Source: Aquimarina agarivorans
GTDB taxonomy: Bacteria > Bacteroidota > Bacteroidia > Flavobacteriales > Flavobacteriaceae
Direction: 5' to 3'
Assembly: GCF_000218485.1 (NCBI RefSeq)
Contig: NZ_AFPB01000145.1
Location: forward strand, 1-35,137
DNA length: 35,137 bases
The stretch's first letter is position 1, and the number at the start of each line of letters is the position of its first letter. The notes below the pieces were generated by a model. It saw only the letters and a list, made by a program, of their open reading frames with translations. It was not told where the DNA came from and did not search any database. Positions 1 through 10,066 of this stretch are shown piece by piece. Both the position numbers and the translations under genes were made by a program.

Positions 1-41
1 TTAATAATAGCTAATTGCAAAAAACTGATGTTTAAAAAGTA

Positions 42-56
42 ATGACTTTTAGTCAT
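42..56 (-). terminator. weak hairpin downstream of the Asp-box lipoprotein gene
   Basis: A 6-bp perfect inverted repeat (ATGACT/AGTCAT) with a 3-nt loop lies about 57 nt beyond the stop of the minus-strand gene. On the minus strand it is followed by TACTTTTTAAA, a poor U-run. It could be a weak terminator, and nothing better is visible before the window edge. Confidence 0.25.
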
Positions 57-112
57 AACCGAAACTATGGTGCTTTTGGTCAATAGTGGTTCATTTAAAT
101 CGTATATGTGCA

Positions 113-1447
113 TTATCGCAAATTAGATACTTCAATAATAGCAGTCCAAACACTCACTAAGCCATTTTCAACCTGAGTCCAAATGGGTCTAATAATTCCA
201 TTTTGGACATCAATATTGTTGTAATCTCCAAAAAAGTTAGCTCCTTTTGGGTGGAATGGTTTTTCGGAAATAGTATAATTTTTAAAACTTTTTGCGCCAT
301 TTTTAGAAACGGCAAGCTTCACATTTATCAAAGGGGCATTATTGGGGTTTTGTTCGTAATAAATAATATAAATGAACCCAGTAGCAGGATCAATTTTCAT
401 CCAGTTAAAAAAATGGTGTGTATTGGGGATTTTATTATCTATAATTTTAGGTGTACTCCAAGTCTTTCCTTGGTTGGTAGATTTGCTTATGTATATTGAA
501 GTCCTATTTGAATCAGTTTGATCAGACCAATTAGTATAAATAGTGCCATTGTATTTGGAATCCGAAATATCAACATCAATAACAGGAAAACCATTTGTTC
601 TGTTTACTACCGGAATTTTGAATCGCCAGCCAGCTTTTTGTGCGGCTATTTTAATAGGTTCATTTGACCAGGACTTACCATTATTTGTGCTTTTAGTAAA
701 CCAAATGTGATGATCAAAAGCCCAGCTAACATAAATGTTTTTACCATCACTGCTAGGAACAGCACCTTCGGTGGTTAGGTCATCATCTTTACAGTCGCCT
801 TCGTGCACGCTAATATTTTTAGGAGTGCTCCATGTTTTCCCTGAATCTTCGGAGGATGAAAATAAAATTCTGGATTTATTATCAGGATTGCTACTATTGT
901 ATTTGTCAAATTCAGTCCAAGTGGTATACAAATGATTATTTTTTGGGTTAATGCACGCCCATTGTTTGTCTTGTTGTTTTGGTCGATTTAAGCCTATTCC
1001 AGTGCCAGTTGACCAAGTTGCACCTTTGTCAGTACTATTTTGTACCACAATACGATCCAGAATTTGTTCACTTTTCCAGTTGGTACCCTCAGGATCGCTT
1101 AAGTGGAAGTAATAAAATTCTCCTTTTTTATTTGCTACAATTACAGGATCGCCCCAAATGCCAAATTCTGAAGTCTGTTTTTTTGTGCTCCATGTCAGTC
1201 CACCATCGTTAGATGTATGAATATAGTCCAGCACACTACCTGCTACTATGTTATTAGAATTTGTAGGGTCAATACAAATACTCGGTTCACAGGGACCAAG
1301 TGATTTTCTATCCGTTTGCTCGTAAATTTTTATATTTTTTGGGGTAAAAGAATCAGATGTTGTACTTTTATTTTTTTTCAGGTTTTTTTGAGGAAGACAT
1401 CCAAAAAAAGTAACCACAAATAGACTACATAAAATTTTATTAATCAT
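113..1447 (-). CDS. BNR/Asp-box repeat lipoprotein, sialidase-like fold
   Basis: This is a 444-aa exported protein. The N-terminus is a lipoprotein signal with a hydrophobic core and a Cys near residue 17 (TFFGC). The body carries a run of Asp-box motifs (S-x-D/N-x-G-x-T/S-W): SNDGGLTW, STDKGATW, SEDSGKTW, STNNGKSW, STNQGKTW and a degenerate SKNGAKSF. That spacing is typical of a six-bladed beta-propeller of the sialidase/neuraminidase superfamily. I cannot confirm the arginine triad or catalytic Tyr/Glu of true sialidases, so enzyme activity is not assigned; many Bacteroidota proteins of this kind are only propellers. There is no obvious T9SS C-terminal domain, so surface or periplasmic anchoring by lipid is inferred. 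The ATG at 1447 is preferred over an in-frame TTG just upstream. The gene is head-to-head with the next gene, 19 bp between start codons. Confidence 0.75.
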   Translation of the reverse strand: MINKILCSLFVVTFFGCLPQKNLKKNKSTTSDSFTPKNIKIYEQTDRKSLGPCEPSICIDPTNSNNIVAGSVLDYIHTSNDGGLTWSTKKQTSEFGIWGDPVIVANKKGEFYYFHLSDPEGTNWKSEQILDRIVVQNSTDKGATWSTGTGIGLNRPKQQDKQWACINPKNNHLYTTWTEFDKYNSSNPDNKSRILFSSSEDSGKTWSTPKNISVHEGDCKDDDLTTEGAVPSSDGKNIYVSWAFDHHIWFTKSTNNGKSWSNEPIKIAAQKAGWRFKIPVVNRTNGFPVIDVDISDSKYNGTIYTNWSDQTDSNRTSIYISKSTNQGKTWSTPKIIDNKIPNTHHFFNWMKIDPATGFIYIIYYEQNPNNAPLINVKLAVSKNGAKSFKNYTISEKPFHPKGANFFGDYNNIDVQNGIIRPIWTQVENGLVSVWTAIIEVSNLR

Positions 1448-1466
1448 CAATCAGAAATCATAATTT

Positions 1467-1985
1467 ATGTTAAAAATAGGCAATTTTAGAAGACGTTTTT
1501 TTACTATTACTGTTATTTTAACATTAACGACATTATTATCGTTTTCGGTTCATAAATATTATGCCAGTATTACTAAAATTGAAATAAGTCAAAATGAAGG
1601 ATTGGTTAAAATATATACACAGGTATTTGTAGATGATTTTGAAAAAGTATTACAACAGCGATATCAGTTGAATGTTTCAGATTTTGAAAATTTAAAACAG
1701 GTAGAAAAAGAAACTATTGGGGACTATGTCACAAAAAAAATAAAAATCAAGGCTAACAGAACACCACTCAAACTCCGCTATTTAGGGGGGGAATTGAAAA
1801 ATGAGCTGTTCTATATATTTTTAGAAGCCGATATTACAGCTAAAATAAAACGTTTTGATGTTGAAAATAAAATGCTACAGGATGTATTTTCCGAACAGCA
1901 AAACACCATAGACGTAACCAACAATAAAAGTATCAAAAGTTTGCATTTACATGCAGAAAAGCCAACAGGAACAATTTATTATTAA
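1467..1985 (+). CDS. DUF6702 family protein
   Basis: This 172-aa protein has a basic N-terminus (residues 1-10), one hydrophobic segment at about 11-26 that is a signal anchor or signal peptide, and an extracytoplasmic domain. The stretch HKYYASITKIEISQ followed by a VFVDDFE-like segment matches the pattern I associate with DUF6702 proteins, small Bacteroidota proteins of unknown function commonly found next to M1 peptidases. The M1 peptidase gene starts 14 bp after its stop, so the two are almost certainly co-transcribed. The ATG is only 19 bp from the divergent start, so its promoter must lie within or overlap the neighbouring gene. The function is unknown; a role in envelope proteolysis or as a partner of the peptidase is inference from context only. 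Confidence 0.7.
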   Translation: MLKIGNFRRRFFTITVILTLTTLLSFSVHKYYASITKIEISQNEGLVKIYTQVFVDDFEKVLQQRYQLNVSDFENLKQVEKETIGDYVTKKIKIKANRTPLKLRYLGGELKNELFYIFLEADITAKIKRFDVENKMLQDVFSEQQNTIDVTNNKSIKSLHLHAEKPTGTIYY

Positions 1986-1999
1986 CAGGATTAATTTTT

Positions 2000-4255
2000 A
2001 TGAAGCAATTAAGTTTTTTATGCATTTTACTAGTAACATTTAGTAGTGTAGCACAGCAAGATTCCATATCGCACAAAGGACATACCAATCAAAATAAATT
2101 TAGGCAGCTTTATGATGAATTTGCTACACCTAATGTATATCGAAATGCTTCTGGAGCACCAGGTCATGAGTACTATCAACAGCAAGCAGATTACAAAATC
2201 CAAGTGGAGTTGGATGATGAAAACACAAAGTTGACTGGGAAAGAAACCATCACTTATACTAATAACTCTCCGGATGCTTTGGAATTTTTATGGTTGCAAT
2301 TGGATCAAAATAAACGAAGCAAAAATTCATTATCCCTACTAAGAGATGGTGATAAAATGAATCCTATAATGTCACCTGCACGATTTGCTTCAACGTATTT
2401 GGCTGAACCTTTTGATGGAGGATTTAATATTACTTCTGTAAAAAATTCTGACGGAAGTAGTTTAAAATATACGATCAATTATACCATGATGCGTATTGAT
2501 TTACCTAAGCCATTGGCGCCGGGTAAAAAAATCAGTTTTGACATCGGTTGGTGGTACAAGATCAACGATCACGTAGCCAAACGAGGGCGCTCAGGTTACG
2601 AATATTTTAAAGAAGATGATAATCGTTTATATGTAATAGCGCAGTTTTACCCGCGTATGTGCGTATATAATGATAAAGAAGGCTGGCAAAACGAACAGTT
2701 TTGGGGCAACGGAGAGTTTGCTTTAAATTTTGGTGATTACGAAGTGGAAATTACCGCACCTAAAGATCATATTTTAGATGCAACAGGAGTGCTTCAAAAT
2801 AGAAAAGATGTTTTTACAAAAACCATGTTATCCCGTTACAATGAGGCAACACAAAATTTTGTAAAACCAGTGGTTATAGTCACTCAGGAGGAAGCTGAAA
2901 TAGCTGAAAAAACAAAGGAAACTGCAACAAAAACATGGAAGTTTAAAGCCGAAAACGTGCGCGATTTTGCCTTTGCATCTTCTCGCAAGTTTATTTACGA
3001 AATGATGGCCGTTGATGTGCAAGGCAAAAAAGTAATGGCTATTTCCATGTATCCAAAGGAAGGTAATCCGTTATGGGAGGAATATAGTACAAAATCAGTC
3101 AAAGCAGCGTTACAAACGTATAGCAGAATGACATTTAAGTATCCATACCATAAAGCTATTTCAGTACATTCTAAAAATCAAGGAATGGAATATCCTATGA
3201 TTTGTTGGAATTATGGACGTCCAAAGCCTGATGGTACTTACAATCAAAGAACTCGTAATGGAATGATTAGTGTAATTATCCATGAGGTGGGTCATAACTA
3301 TTTCCCAATGATTGTAAATAGTGATGAACGCCAGTGGGGTTGGATGGACGAAGGCTTAAATACATTTTTACAATATGTTACTGAGCAAGATTTTGAAGAA
3401 GGGTACCCAAGTAGGAGAGGGCCAGTAACTAATATTATCCCTTATATGAGTGGTGATCAAAGTCAAATTTCACCTATAATGACACAGGCTGATAATGTAA
3501 TTCAATTAGGGAATAACGCTTACGGAAAACCAGCCACTGCTTTAAATATTTTAAGAGAAACTGTAATGGGAAAAGAAATGTTTGATCATGCATTTAAGGT
3601 GTATGCAAACAGATGGATGTTTAAGCACCCAACACCCGAAGATTTTTTTAGAACCATGGAGGAAGCTTCCGGAATGGATTTAGATTGGTTTTGGCGTGGG
3701 TGGTTTTACACAACCGATGCTACGGATATTGGAATTAAGGAAGTTAAAAAATACTATGTTTCCAATAAACCAAATGCTTATATGAGGGATTTGTTAAAAG
3801 AAAGAAATATGAAAGAATCTGATTTGGTTCCTTTAGTTTATGCTGTTGCAGAAGATAGTGAAGATTTTAAGGACGTGGATACTTCAAAATCAATAATTGA
3901 AAACTCTCAAAAACTTACAGACTTTTTATTTGATAATTTTTCGGCTGAAGAGCGTAAGCAATTAAAAAATCCAAATTTCTTTTATGAAGTAGTTTTTAAT
4001 AAACCAGGAGGTTTGGTAATGCCACTAATTGTAAAATATACTTATGCTGATGGTACTAGTGAGTCAATAACGTATCCAGCACAAGTATGGCGTAAAAATG
4101 ACAATCAGGTAAGTAAAATTATACCAGCTACAAAAAAAATTGTTAAAATTGAAGTAGATCCTAAGCTTGAAACTGCCGATATTGATACCTCAAATAATAC
4201 TTGGCCTAAAGAGGAAGCTACAAGTGTATTTGACAAATTTAAGAGTAAGCAGTAA
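2000..4255 (+). CDS. secreted M1 family zinc metallopeptidase
   Basis: This 751-aa aminopeptidase-like protein (gluzincin, peptidase family M1) has an N-terminal signal peptide ending near SSVAQQ, so it is exported. The zinc site is intact: HEVGH at residues 428-432 and the third ligand Glu451 in WMDEG, giving HExxH-x18-E. Upstream, GMEYPM takes the place of the classical GxMEN exopeptidase motif, as in many Bacteroidota M1 homologues. The N-terminal beta-sandwich (about 50-290) and the C-terminal segment with FKHPTPEDFFRTMEEASG are also family-like. It follows the DUF6702 gene by 14 bp and is closed by a very strong terminator at 4278-4330. The likely role is degradation of peptides in the periplasm or outside the cell. 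Substrate specificity cannot be read from the sequence. Confidence 0.9.
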   Translation: MKQLSFLCILLVTFSSVAQQDSISHKGHTNQNKFRQLYDEFATPNVYRNASGAPGHEYYQQQADYKIQVELDDENTKLTGKETITYTNNSPDALEFLWLQLDQNKRSKNSLSLLRDGDKMNPIMSPARFASTYLAEPFDGGFNITSVKNSDGSSLKYTINYTMMRIDLPKPLAPGKKISFDIGWWYKINDHVAKRGRSGYEYFKEDDNRLYVIAQFYPRMCVYNDKEGWQNEQFWGNGEFALNFGDYEVEITAPKDHILDATGVLQNRKDVFTKTMLSRYNEATQNFVKPVVIVTQEEAEIAEKTKETATKTWKFKAENVRDFAFASSRKFIYEMMAVDVQGKKVMAISMYPKEGNPLWEEYSTKSVKAALQTYSRMTFKYPYHKAISVHSKNQGMEYPMICWNYGRPKPDGTYNQRTRNGMISVIIHEVGHNYFPMIVNSDERQWGWMDEGLNTFLQYVTEQDFEEGYPSRRGPVTNIIPYMSGDQSQISPIMTQADNVIQLGNNAYGKPATALNILRETVMGKEMFDHAFKVYANRWMFKHPTPEDFFRTMEEASGMDLDWFWRGWFYTTDATDIGIKEVKKYYVSNKPNAYMRDLLKERNMKESDLVPLVYAVAEDSEDFKDVDTSKSIIENSQKLTDFLFDNFSAEERKQLKNPNFFYEVVFNKPGGLVMPLIVKYTYADGTSESITYPAQVWRKNDNQVSKIIPATKKIVKIEVDPKLETADIDTSNNTWPKEEATSVFDKFKSKQ

Positions 4256-4277
4256 TTGCATGAGTAGTTAAACCGAT

Positions 4278-4330
4278 AAAAAAAGTCATAAAAATAGCGG
4301 CAAATAGCCGCTATTTTTATGACTTTTTTT
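4278..4330 (+). terminator. strong intrinsic terminator after the M1 peptidase
   Basis: A perfect 24-bp inverted repeat (arms 4278-4301 and 4307-4330, 5-nt loop aaata) has a GC core of AGCGGC/GCCGCT and A-rich/T-rich outer arms. The symmetrical A/T flanks mean it could stop transcription from either side. It starts 22 nt after the M1 stop codon. Confidence 0.9.
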
Positions 4331-4456
4331 GTTCAGCACCTCTGCGTTATCAAATAGCTGAACTAACGCTATTTTAAGATATTTAATACTAATATTAAAG
4401 AAGACCGTAAAAGCTGCAAAAAAATTAGTTAGTTTGCATAAATATTTAAATTGTAT

Positions 4457-4867
4457 ATGCCACAACTAGTAGCCATTGATTACGGAGGAAAACGAACAGG
4501 AATAGCAGTTACAGATGATTTACAAATGATAGCTAGTGGTTTGACAACTGTAGCAACTAATGAATTAATGATTTTTTTAAAAGATTATGCACAATTAAAT
4601 AAAATAGAAGCTTTTGTTGTTGGGGAGCCTAAACGTCTACACGGCGAAGCTTCATCCATTGAAGCAGAAATAAAAAAATTTTTAGAACAGCTTTCCAAAG
4701 AATTTCCAGGCATTAAAATTCATCGGGTTGATGAACGATTTACCTCCAAAATAGCATTTGAGGCCATGATAAAATCTGGAATATCAAAAAAGAAAAGACG
4801 CGATAAATCATTAATAGATAAAATTAGTGCAACACTTATTTTACAGGATTTCTTAAATTATAGATAA
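4457..4867 (+). CDS. ruvX: putative pre-16S rRNA nuclease / Holliday junction resolvase, YqgF family
   Basis: A 136-aa protein of the RNase H-like YqgF/RuvX family, of normal length. Family marks in order are AIDYGGKRTGIAVTD at the N-terminus with the first catalytic Asp, FVVGEPKRL in the middle, VDERFTSKIA, and the C-terminal DKISATLILQDFL with the last acidic residues. YqgF in Escherichia coli is needed for maturation of the 16S rRNA 5' end; resolvase activity has also been proposed, so both names are in use. The ATG at 4457 is preferred to the TTG two codons earlier because family members begin close to the DYG motif. In Flavobacteriaceae this gene commonly precedes def, as it does here. 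Confidence 0.93.
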   Translation: MPQLVAIDYGGKRTGIAVTDDLQMIASGLTTVATNELMIFLKDYAQLNKIEAFVVGEPKRLHGEASSIEAEIKKFLEQLSKEFPGIKIHRVDERFTSKIAFEAMIKSGISKKKRRDKSLIDKISATLILQDFLNYR

Positions 4868-4917
4868 TATTAATCACATAGCTGATCAAAAATATCGATC
4901 AAAAGTATTTTGTTTAG

Positions 4918-4925
4918 TACTTTTG
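4918..4925 (+). promoter_or_regulatory. candidate -7 element for def
   Basis: TACTTTTG matches the Bacteroidota -7 consensus TAnnTTTG in the 157-bp gap between ruvX and def. I see no clear TTG -33 element at the usual distance. If used, transcription would start near 4931 and leave a leader of about 95 nt. Confidence 0.4.
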
Positions 4926-5024
4926 CAATTCGAAATTATCTAAAGCATAAATAATTTGATTGAGCAATTTTTATAGTGCTTGTTAGTTATTAGATGTTAC
5001 AGATCATTAAAATAAAAAATAAGA

Positions 5025-5615
5025 ATGATTTTGCCTGTTGTTGCCTACGGTGATCCCGTATTGAAAAAAGTTGCTAAACAAATTCCTGAAGATTATCCTA
5101 ATTTTTCGGAATTTTTGGAAAATATGTGGGAAACCATGTACAATGCTCATGGAGTAGGTTTGGCAGCACCACAAGTGGGAAGATCAATTAGATTATTTGT
5201 TATTGATGCAGCCCCTTTTGCTGCTGATGAGGATTTGAGTCCTGCGGAGCAGGTGCAACTTAAAACTTTTAAAAAGGCATTCATAAATCCTACAATATTG
5301 GAAGAAACCGGAAAGGAATGGTCTTTTAATGAAGGTTGCTTGAGTATTCCTGATGTAAGGGAGGATGTGGTTCGAAAAGAGACGATTAAAATTCAGTATT
5401 ATGACGAGAATTTTAATGAAAAAGTAGAAACATTTTCAGGTTTAGCGGCACGTGTAATTCAACATGAATACGACCATATTGAAGGAATATTGTTTACCGA
5501 TAAACTTTCAGGACTTAAAAAGCGTTTACTTAAAGGGAAGTTGACAAATATAGCTAAAGGGAAAGTGTTTAGCGAGTATCGCATGCGTTATCCATTGGCT
5601 AAAAAAGGAAGATAA
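5025..5615 (+). CDS. def: peptide deformylase
   Basis: A 196-aa Fe/Zn-dependent hydrolase that removes the formyl group from the N-terminal methionine of nascent proteins at the ribosome. All three family motifs are intact: GVGLAAPQVG at residues 43-52, EGCLSIP at 103-109 with the metal-ligand Cys105, and HEYDH at 147-151 with both ligand histidines and the catalytic Glu148. Length is normal for the enzyme, with a Bacteroidota-typical insertion (about 65-80) before the second motif. It sits between ruvX and the DUF5606 gene, an arrangement usual in flavobacteria. A candidate promoter element lies at 4918-4925. Confidence 0.96.
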   Translation: MILPVVAYGDPVLKKVAKQIPEDYPNFSEFLENMWETMYNAHGVGLAAPQVGRSIRLFVIDAAPFAADEDLSPAEQVQLKTFKKAFINPTILEETGKEWSFNEGCLSIPDVREDVVRKETIKIQYYDENFNEKVETFSGLAARVIQHEYDHIEGILFTDKLSGLKKRLLKGKLTNIAKGKVFSEYRMRYPLAKKGR

Positions 5616-5724
5616 GAAATAAAAAATTCACAAATTGAATGATAGTGAGTGGTTTTAAATCAAAATTGATTTTAATTCCAACATTTATATTCAATTTAAC
5701 AGTAGCATTCGTTAAAATATAAAA

Positions 5725-6156
5725 ATGAGTTTAGAAAAAATTATAGCCATTTCAGGAAAACCTGGGTTGTTTGAATTAATGTCTCAAACTAGAGGGGGGT
5801 TTTTAGTTACATCATTAATCGATGGCAAACGTCAGTCAATTAGTATGCGAAACAATGTAAGTGTACTTAATGAAATTGCAGTATACACTTATGATAAAGA
5901 AGTTCCTTTAAAGGAAGTTTTTATTGCCATTCGGGATAAGGAAAATGGCGCAACATCAATAAGTCATAAGGCTTCTAAAAAAGAATTAGAATCTTATTTC
6001 TTGGAGGTATTGCCTGAATATGACGAGGAAAGAGTATATGCAAGTGATATTAAAAAAATTATTCAATGGTATAATTTATTGCAAAAGTCGGATTTAGTTA
6101 AGGATTTAAGCGTTGAGGTAGCCGAGGCTAAGGCATCTTCTGATGAAGAAGAGTAA
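5725..6156 (+). CDS. DUF5606 domain protein
   Basis: A 143-aa soluble protein with no signal peptide or membrane segment. The N-terminal half (EKIIAISGKPGLFELMSQ, then GGFLVTSLIDGKRQ) is characteristic of the DUF5606 family, found throughout Bacteroidota beside def. The C-terminal half is helical and ends in an acidic tail (ASSDEEE). Function is unknown. The name rests on motif recognition and on the conserved ruvX-def neighbourhood. The small basic SH3-like start suggests RNA or ribosome contact, but that is only a guess. It is followed by an intrinsic terminator at 6179-6206. Confidence 0.8.
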   Translation: MSLEKIIAISGKPGLFELMSQTRGGFLVTSLIDGKRQSISMRNNVSVLNEIAVYTYDKEVPLKEVFIAIRDKENGATSISHKASKKELESYFLEVLPEYDEERVYASDIKKIIQWYNLLQKSDLVKDLSVEVAEAKASSDEEE

Positions 6157-6178
6157 AAAGTAACTAGTTTTAATATTG

Positions 6179-6206
6179 AGTCTCGACTTTGTCGGGACTT
6201 TTTTTT
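6179..6206 (+). terminator. intrinsic terminator after the DUF5606 gene
   Basis: An 8-bp stem (6179-6186 with 6192-6199, one G-U pair, CTTTG loop) is followed by a run of T to 6206. It lies 23 nt past the stop codon. Confidence 0.85.
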
Positions 6207-6277
6207 GTGCGTTATTTTGCAATGGTAAACAAAGAATTTATTGGTGTGTTATTTTGAAAATCAATTCCCACTTTTAG

Positions 6278-7966
<1,689 letters not shown>

Positions 7967-7978
7967 ATAGTCTGTTTA

Positions 7979-8020
7979 AAAAAGCACCTCTTCTATAAAA
8001 TTGCCAGGTGTTTTAATTTT
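7979..8020 (+). terminator. probable weak terminator after pyrG
   Basis: AAAAGCACCT and AGGTGTTTTA form a roughly 9-bp stem with a G-U pair and a 17-nt loop, then an A/T-rich tail. The long loop makes it weaker than the other terminators here, so some read-through into yidC is plausible. Confidence 0.45.
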
Positions 8021-8038
8021 ATGACTTTATAAATCAAT

Positions 8039-9907
8039 ATGGAAGAAAAACAATTTGACCCTAAATCAATAATTGGGTATGTACTGATTTTTGCTATTGC
8101 TGCATATTACATTTATACAAATAAGCCAACTCCCGAAGAGTTGGAAGCGGAAAAACAAAAGCAAGAGCAGGTAGCTAAATCAAAAGAGGTGGCAACCAAT
8201 ACTAATACTGCTTCCGCAGAAGTGAGTTTGCCAAAAGCTGTAGATTCTTTAGGAAAAGCAGCTGCTTACCAAAAGCTTGGTGCATTCGGATATTCGCAAA
8301 CGTTGACAGCGGCTAACGGAGGTGAAACGCTATTGCAAAACGAGGTGCTTTCTTTAAAAATAAACAATAAAGGAGGGTATATTAGCGAGGCCAAACTAAA
8401 GAATTTTAAAACTTATGATTCAATACCAGTGTACTTAATTAAGGACGGTAAAAATGCCAGTTTATCCATTAATTTCAATACTTCTGATAATAGAGTTTTA
8501 AATACAAAAGATTTATTTTTTGAGCCAGAATTAAAAACAGTAGGGCAAAATCAACAGCTAAGTATGCGTTTGAAAATTTCGAAAGATAAATTTTTAGAAT
8601 ATGTATATGTTTTAAAGCCAAATGAATACATGCTTGATTTTTCAGTAAGGTCTCAAGGGTTAGAAGGGGTATTTGATGCCAATAAATCCATCAATTTAAA
8701 TTGGGAATTGGAGGCACTTCGTCATGCGAAAAGTAATACGTATGAAAATCGCTATACCGAAGTTGTTTTTGAATACGAAGATGGAAGAGATGATTATGTA
8801 GGTCAGGGAGAATTTAAAGAAGAAGAAGCTGAGGATGTAACTTATGTAGCTTTCAAACAACATTTCTTTTCATCCATTTTATTAACGGATAAGGCATTTA
8901 AAAAAGGGAACTTTACTTCCGCTAATTTGATTAAGGATGAAGCGATTGATACAGTTAAGCTTAAAAAATTTACAGCTCAAATGCCATTGGCATTAAATGC
9001 GGGGAATTTAAATTACCAAATGAATTGGTATTATGGACCAACTGACTACAAAATTTTAAAAAATTACGATAGAAACTTAGACGAAATTGTTCCTTTGGGA
9101 TGGGGGATTTTTGGATGGATAAACAAAATAATATTTATTCCTTTATTTAATTTATTGAGTGGATTTTTACCTTATGGATTGGCTATTATTTTTATGACCA
9201 TTTTAGTAAAATTAGGGTTGTCACCTGTAACTTATAAATCTTATGTTTCACAAGCTCGTATGAAGGTGTTAAAACCTGAAATAACGGAATTGAATGAAAA
9301 GTTTGCGGACAATCCAATGAAAAAGCAGCAGGAAACCATGAAACTGTATAGCAAAGCAGGCGTAAGTCCAATGAGTGGTTGTATACCAGCGTTACTGCAA
9401 ATGCCTATTTTATATGCGCTTTTTAGCTTTTTTCCTAGTGCAATTGCTTTGCGTCAAAAAAGCTTCTTGTGGGCGGATGATCTGTCAAGTTACGATACTA
9501 TATTTAATTTGCCGTTCCGAATACCATTTTACGGTGATCACGTAAGTTTATTTCCAATACTTGCGGGTATAGCTACTTTCTTTTACATGCAAATGACCAC
9601 GGGACAAAACATGCCTACGCAAACACAACCAGGAATGCCAAATATGAAATTTATCATGTATTTGTCTCCATTGTTTATGTTGTTTTTCTTTAATAACTAT
9701 GCATCAGGTTTATCATTGTACTATTTTGTTTCTAATTTAATTACTATTGGAATTATGTTAGTCATAAAAAATTATATTATTGATGAAGATAAAATTCATG
9801 CTCAAATACAGGAGAATAAAAAGAAACCTAAAAAACAAAGTAAGTTTAAACAGCGTTTGCAGGAAGCTATGGAGCAAGCCGAAAAGCAACAAAAGAATAG
9901 AAAGTAA
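8039..9907 (+). CDS. yidC: membrane protein insertase YidC
   Basis: A 622-aa inner-membrane insertase that works alone or with SecYEG. Residues 1-25 hold an N-terminal membrane segment (IIGYVLIFAIAAYYIY). A periplasmic beta-rich domain spans about 60-350. The conserved 60KD_IMP core lies at about 370-580, with TM segments around LPYGLAIIFMTILVKL, the positively charged cytoplasmic hairpin with Arg, GCIPALLQMPILYALFSFF, and two C-terminal TMs. The C-terminus is a long Lys/Gln-rich tail (KKPKKQSKFKQR...), typical of Bacteroidota YidC and suited to ribosome contact. It is slightly longer than the E. coli protein, as expected for this phylum. A strong terminator follows. Confidence 0.97.
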   Translation: MEEKQFDPKSIIGYVLIFAIAAYYIYTNKPTPEELEAEKQKQEQVAKSKEVATNTNTASAEVSLPKAVDSLGKAAAYQKLGAFGYSQTLTAANGGETLLQNEVLSLKINNKGGYISEAKLKNFKTYDSIPVYLIKDGKNASLSINFNTSDNRVLNTKDLFFEPELKTVGQNQQLSMRLKISKDKFLEYVYVLKPNEYMLDFSVRSQGLEGVFDANKSINLNWELEALRHAKSNTYENRYTEVVFEYEDGRDDYVGQGEFKEEEAEDVTYVAFKQHFFSSILLTDKAFKKGNFTSANLIKDEAIDTVKLKKFTAQMPLALNAGNLNYQMNWYYGPTDYKILKNYDRNLDEIVPLGWGIFGWINKIIFIPLFNLLSGFLPYGLAIIFMTILVKLGLSPVTYKSYVSQARMKVLKPEITELNEKFADNPMKKQQETMKLYSKAGVSPMSGCIPALLQMPILYALFSFFPSAIALRQKSFLWADDLSSYDTIFNLPFRIPFYGDHVSLFPILAGIATFFYMQMTTGQNMPTQTQPGMPNMKFIMYLSPLFMLFFFNNYASGLSLYYFVSNLITIGIMLVIKNYIIDEDKIHAQIQENKKKPKKQSKFKQRLQEAMEQAEKQQKNRK

Positions 9908-9981
9908 TTTTTAAGTGAGAAATTTGCTCAAAATTCAATTTTATACTGTTAGTTTTTGGGATTTTAAACTATTACAATAGT

Positions 9982-10024
9982 AAAAATAAAGCCTTGCGAT
10001 AAAAATTGCAAGGCTTTATTTTTT
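9982..10024 (+). terminator. strong intrinsic terminator after yidC
   Basis: A perfect 16-bp inverted repeat (9982-9997 and 10008-10023, core GCCTTGC/GCAAGGC, 10-nt loop) runs straight into a T-run. The A-rich left arm would also allow function on the other strand. Confidence 0.9.
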
Positions 10025-10039
10025 GGAATAGAATTTGTT

Positions 10040-10047
10040 TAAATTTG
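10040..10047 (+). promoter_or_regulatory. candidate -7 element for the MORN-repeat gene
   Basis: TAAATTTG matches TAnnTTTG and sits 19 nt before the ATG, immediately after the yidC terminator. The implied leader is about 13 nt. Confidence 0.5.
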
Positions 10048-10066
10048 ATGGATCAATTTTTTTGTA

